From Valencia hispanica (lineage: Eukaryota > Chordata > Actinopteri > Cyprinodontiformes > Valenciidae): a stretch of DNA of 64,000 bases. Below the pieces are notes generated by a model. That model was not told the origin of the DNA. It saw only the letters and a list, made by a program, of their open reading frames with translations, and ran no database searches. Shown one piece after another: positions 63,500 through 64,000 of this stretch. The position numbers were made by a program, and so were the translations under genes. Where the stretch lies: positions 20,647,400 to 20,711,399 of the forward strand of contig OY747709.1 in NCBI GenBank assembly GCA_963556495.2, read 5' to 3'. The stretch's first letter is position 1, and each line of letters begins with the position of its first letter.

Positions 63500-63872
63500 A
63501 GTGGTCTTAATGTTTTGCAACTTGGATGAGTAAAACTAAAATTCAAATAATTGGAAGGAGTTTAGAGAAAATATTCAGTGAAAACCAAAAAGGGAACACG
63601 TTGAAAGGTGTGCATCCTGTTATAACTGGCACAAAACTAACACTGCATTCCAGAAAAAGAACATTATAATAAACAGTCAAACATAGTATGATCTGAGGCC
63701 GCTTTGCTGCTTCAGAACCTGGATGACTTGCATAAGTGAGAACATCCAACTTTTAGTTCATGACCTTAAGTAAAAGCTCACCTGGGATATGTAGTAGGAC
63801 AGTGATCCATAGCACACCTACACGTCCATCTCTGAAAGGCTGAAATAAAAACAAAATAAAGGATTTGGAGGT
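63500..63872 (+). mobile_element. Tc1-like transposon relic
   Basis: GGCCGCTTTGCTGCTTCAGA at about 63698 and TAGGACAGTGATCCATAGC at about 63795 match the family of the relic at 51360-52760 in the same order and strand. No frame remains. It is bounded by L2 sequences on both sides. Confidence 0.6.
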
Positions 63873-64000
63873 CTTCCACAGTGATGTTAAAGACTCAGAA
63901 CTAAACATGGAGAAGACGCTTTCCGTTTCTATGCTCCCCTTATCTGGAACAGACTTCCTGACGAGTGTAGAGCTGCTGAAACTCTGAACTGCTTTAAATC
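63873..64000 (+). mobile_element. L2-type LINE C-terminal fragment, running off the window
   Basis: CAGAACTAAACATGGAGAAG through ACAGACTTCCTGACGAGTGT to the last base closely matches the reverse complement of 52090-52230, so it is the same L2 family in plus orientation. It continues beyond 64000, so its extent is unknown. Confidence 0.75.

Overview
The window is nuclear DNA from a ray-finned (teleost) fish. It holds five multi-exon vertebrate genes with GT-AG introns, is AT-rich, and is filled with Tc1/mariner, RTE-type LINE, L2-type LINE, tRNA-derived SINE and short tandem repeats typical of acanthomorph fish. No species can be named from the sequence. It contains no prokaryotic or viral gene system, no rRNA, no CRISPR array and no convincing functional tRNA gene.

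All five genes lie on the minus strand. Read from high to low coordinates, in their direction of transcription, they are chmp4b (60768-55762, ESCRT-III subunit), eif2s2 (50223-45127, eIF2 beta), srsf6 (42966-39586, SR splicing factor), l3mbtl1 (36737-19624, MBT-repeat chromatin reader) and sgk2 (11177-4561, AGC kinase whose C-terminal exons lie outside the window). For each gene I joined exons by eye and checked that reading phase is preserved across every junction. Four chains are complete: about 221 aa (CHMP4B), 332 aa (eIF2 beta), 378 aa (SRSF6) and 828 aa (L3MBTL1). All five have human orthologues on chromosome 20 (CHMP4B and EIF2S2 in 20q11; SRSF6, L3MBTL1 and SGK2 in 20q13), so this is a compacted version of a conserved vertebrate linkage group. 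The genes do not form a pathway. They are ordinary neighbours, in some places only a few hundred bases apart (srsf6 3' end to l3mbtl1 exon 1).

Region by region: 1-4560 is sgk2 intron or downstream DNA carrying a nearly full-length 3.36 kb RTE-like LINE with a 9-bp target-site duplication. 4561-16700 is sgk2 with large introns. 16700-19450 is intergenic with AT and CA microsatellites. 19624-38280 is l3mbtl1, whose introns hold at least eight transposon relics, including a Tc1-like element with 214-bp inverted repeats sitting in a TA microsatellite. 38575-43020 is srsf6, with a conserved-looking island in intron 2 that may be a poison exon. 44061-50380 is eif2s2, with a degenerate tandem array in one intron. 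50400-54500 is a stack of repeats: a compound TCTA/TCCA tract, an L2 LINE nested in a Tc1 relic, a truncated mariner-like element and a SINE. 54856-60960 is chmp4b. 61000-64000 is a repeat field with a foldback element, Tc1 relics and L2 fragments on both strands.

I did not find an unmistakable undescribed system. The items most worth a second look are the LINE whose stop codon is supplied by its own target site, the degenerate intronic array in eif2s2, the srsf6 intron island, the foldback element at 61196-61504 and the nested insertion at 51823-52427.
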